From CAYUCY01 sp964443525 (GTDB lineage: Bacteria > Pseudomonadota > Alphaproteobacteria > Caedimonadales > Caedimonadaceae), in NCBI GenBank assembly GCA_964443525.1, contig CAYUCY010000039.1:1-14430 (forward strand): a stretch of 14,430 nucleotides of DNA. The letters run 5' to 3'. The position numbers and the translations under genes were made by a program. The notes beneath the pieces were generated by a model. That model was not told where the DNA came from. It worked only from the letters and a program-made list of their open reading frames with translations, and searched no databases. Below are positions 14,242 through 14,430 of the stretch, piece after piece; the first letter of the stretch is position 1, and each line of letters opens with the position of its first letter.

Positions 14242-14246
14242 GAGTC

Positions 14247-14390
14247 TTACCGTTTAAAAATCTTTTCATGCGGAATGGTTTTACGAATTTCAGCGGAAGG
14301 TGCTGGAATCCCGATCGCTGAAAGAACGATTGCTCCTAAAACAAGAAACGCTCCGAGTCCGAGTGCAGCATATTTGACAGTTTGAGTCAT
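14247..14390 (-). CDS. Small single-span membrane protein upstream of xerD
   Basis: A 47-residue frame, ATG at 14388-14390 to TAA at 14247-14249. It has one hydrophobic helix (about residues 7-26), then IPAPSAEIRKTIP and a basic tail ending in KIFKR. The short N-terminus before the helix carries a Lys, and the tail is basic, so the orientation is ambiguous. GGGAAAG about 8-9 nt before the ATG is an acceptable ribosome binding site. The stop is 5 nt before the xerD TTG start, so the two are probably translated together. A short Pro-rich segment after a single helix, next to xerD, is familiar from other alphaproteobacteria, but I cannot name a family. It could also be a signal-anchor peptide exposed to the periplasm. 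Confidence 0.7.
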   Translation of the reverse strand: MTQTVKYAALGLGAFLVLGAIVLSAIGIPAPSAEIRKTIPHEKIFKR

Positions 14391-14420
14391 GGTTCATCTT
14401 TCCCTTGCATCTTTGGCTTG

Positions 14421-14426
14421 AGTATA
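14421..14426 (-). promoter_or_regulatory. Possible -10 box for the small protein-xerD-accA unit
   Basis: TATACT on the minus strand matches 5 of 6 positions of the consensus -10. Transcription would begin near 14414, about 24 nt before the small protein ATG, a normal leader length. The -35 region would lie just outside the window, so the call cannot be completed. Confidence 0.35.
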
Positions 14427-14430
14427 CGAT

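Noticed and set aside
1..14430. CRISPR array, insertion sequence, prophage, toxin-antitoxin pair or other defence system
   Set aside because: No direct repeat series, transposase or phage motif, or paired small toxin-antitoxin frames were seen. XerD here is the housekeeping type next to accA.

Overview
The window looks like chromosomal DNA of an alphaproteobacterium of moderate GC content. The evidence is gene content: a xerD-accA pair, a bacterial Rsm22-type methyltransferase beside mnmA, an adrenodoxin-type ferredoxin, and a beta-barrel porin with an N-terminal coiled coil. Several short exported proteins of unknown function and decayed palindromic repeats would fit a host-associated lineage such as the Holosporales, but that placement is inference. 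The standard genetic code is used: TGA is a stop and TGG encodes Trp.

Layout. At the left edge, the 5' end of a small exported protein (minus strand) diverges from a YcaD-type MFS transporter (plus strand, 212-1438); the space between holds an 8-bp dyad. From 5763 down to 1585 runs a minus-strand series: 2OG-Fe(II) oxygenase, [2Fe-2S] ferredoxin, Rsm22-type methyltransferase, mnmA, a DUF192 protein and a small exported protein. The first five are spaced by 13-14 nt or overlap by 14-17 nt, so they probably form one operon. Four of them use iron or carry cysteine sets expected to hold Fe-S clusters, and two act on tRNA or the ribosome.

Diverging from that operon, a plus-strand unit encodes an outer-membrane porin (5912-7195), a 53-residue lipoprotein whose start overlaps the porin stop (7195-7356), and a SulP anion transporter with a STAS domain (7376-9043). 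This is plausibly an uptake route from outer membrane through periplasm to inner membrane. An exported protein of unknown function follows (9320-10012).

From about 10104 to the right end everything is on the minus strand: an LprI-family protein, tRNA-Ser(GGA) with encoded CCA, a divergent SAM methyltransferase, a strong hairpin terminator, an exported coiled-coil protein with a good sigma70-type promoter, accA, xerD, and a 47-residue single-span membrane protein. The 12067-12321 gap holds a decayed palindromic repeat. There is no CRISPR array, insertion sequence, rRNA or prophage. The most interesting points are the iron-centred translation operon, the porin-lipoprotein-SulP unit, and two palindromic elements.
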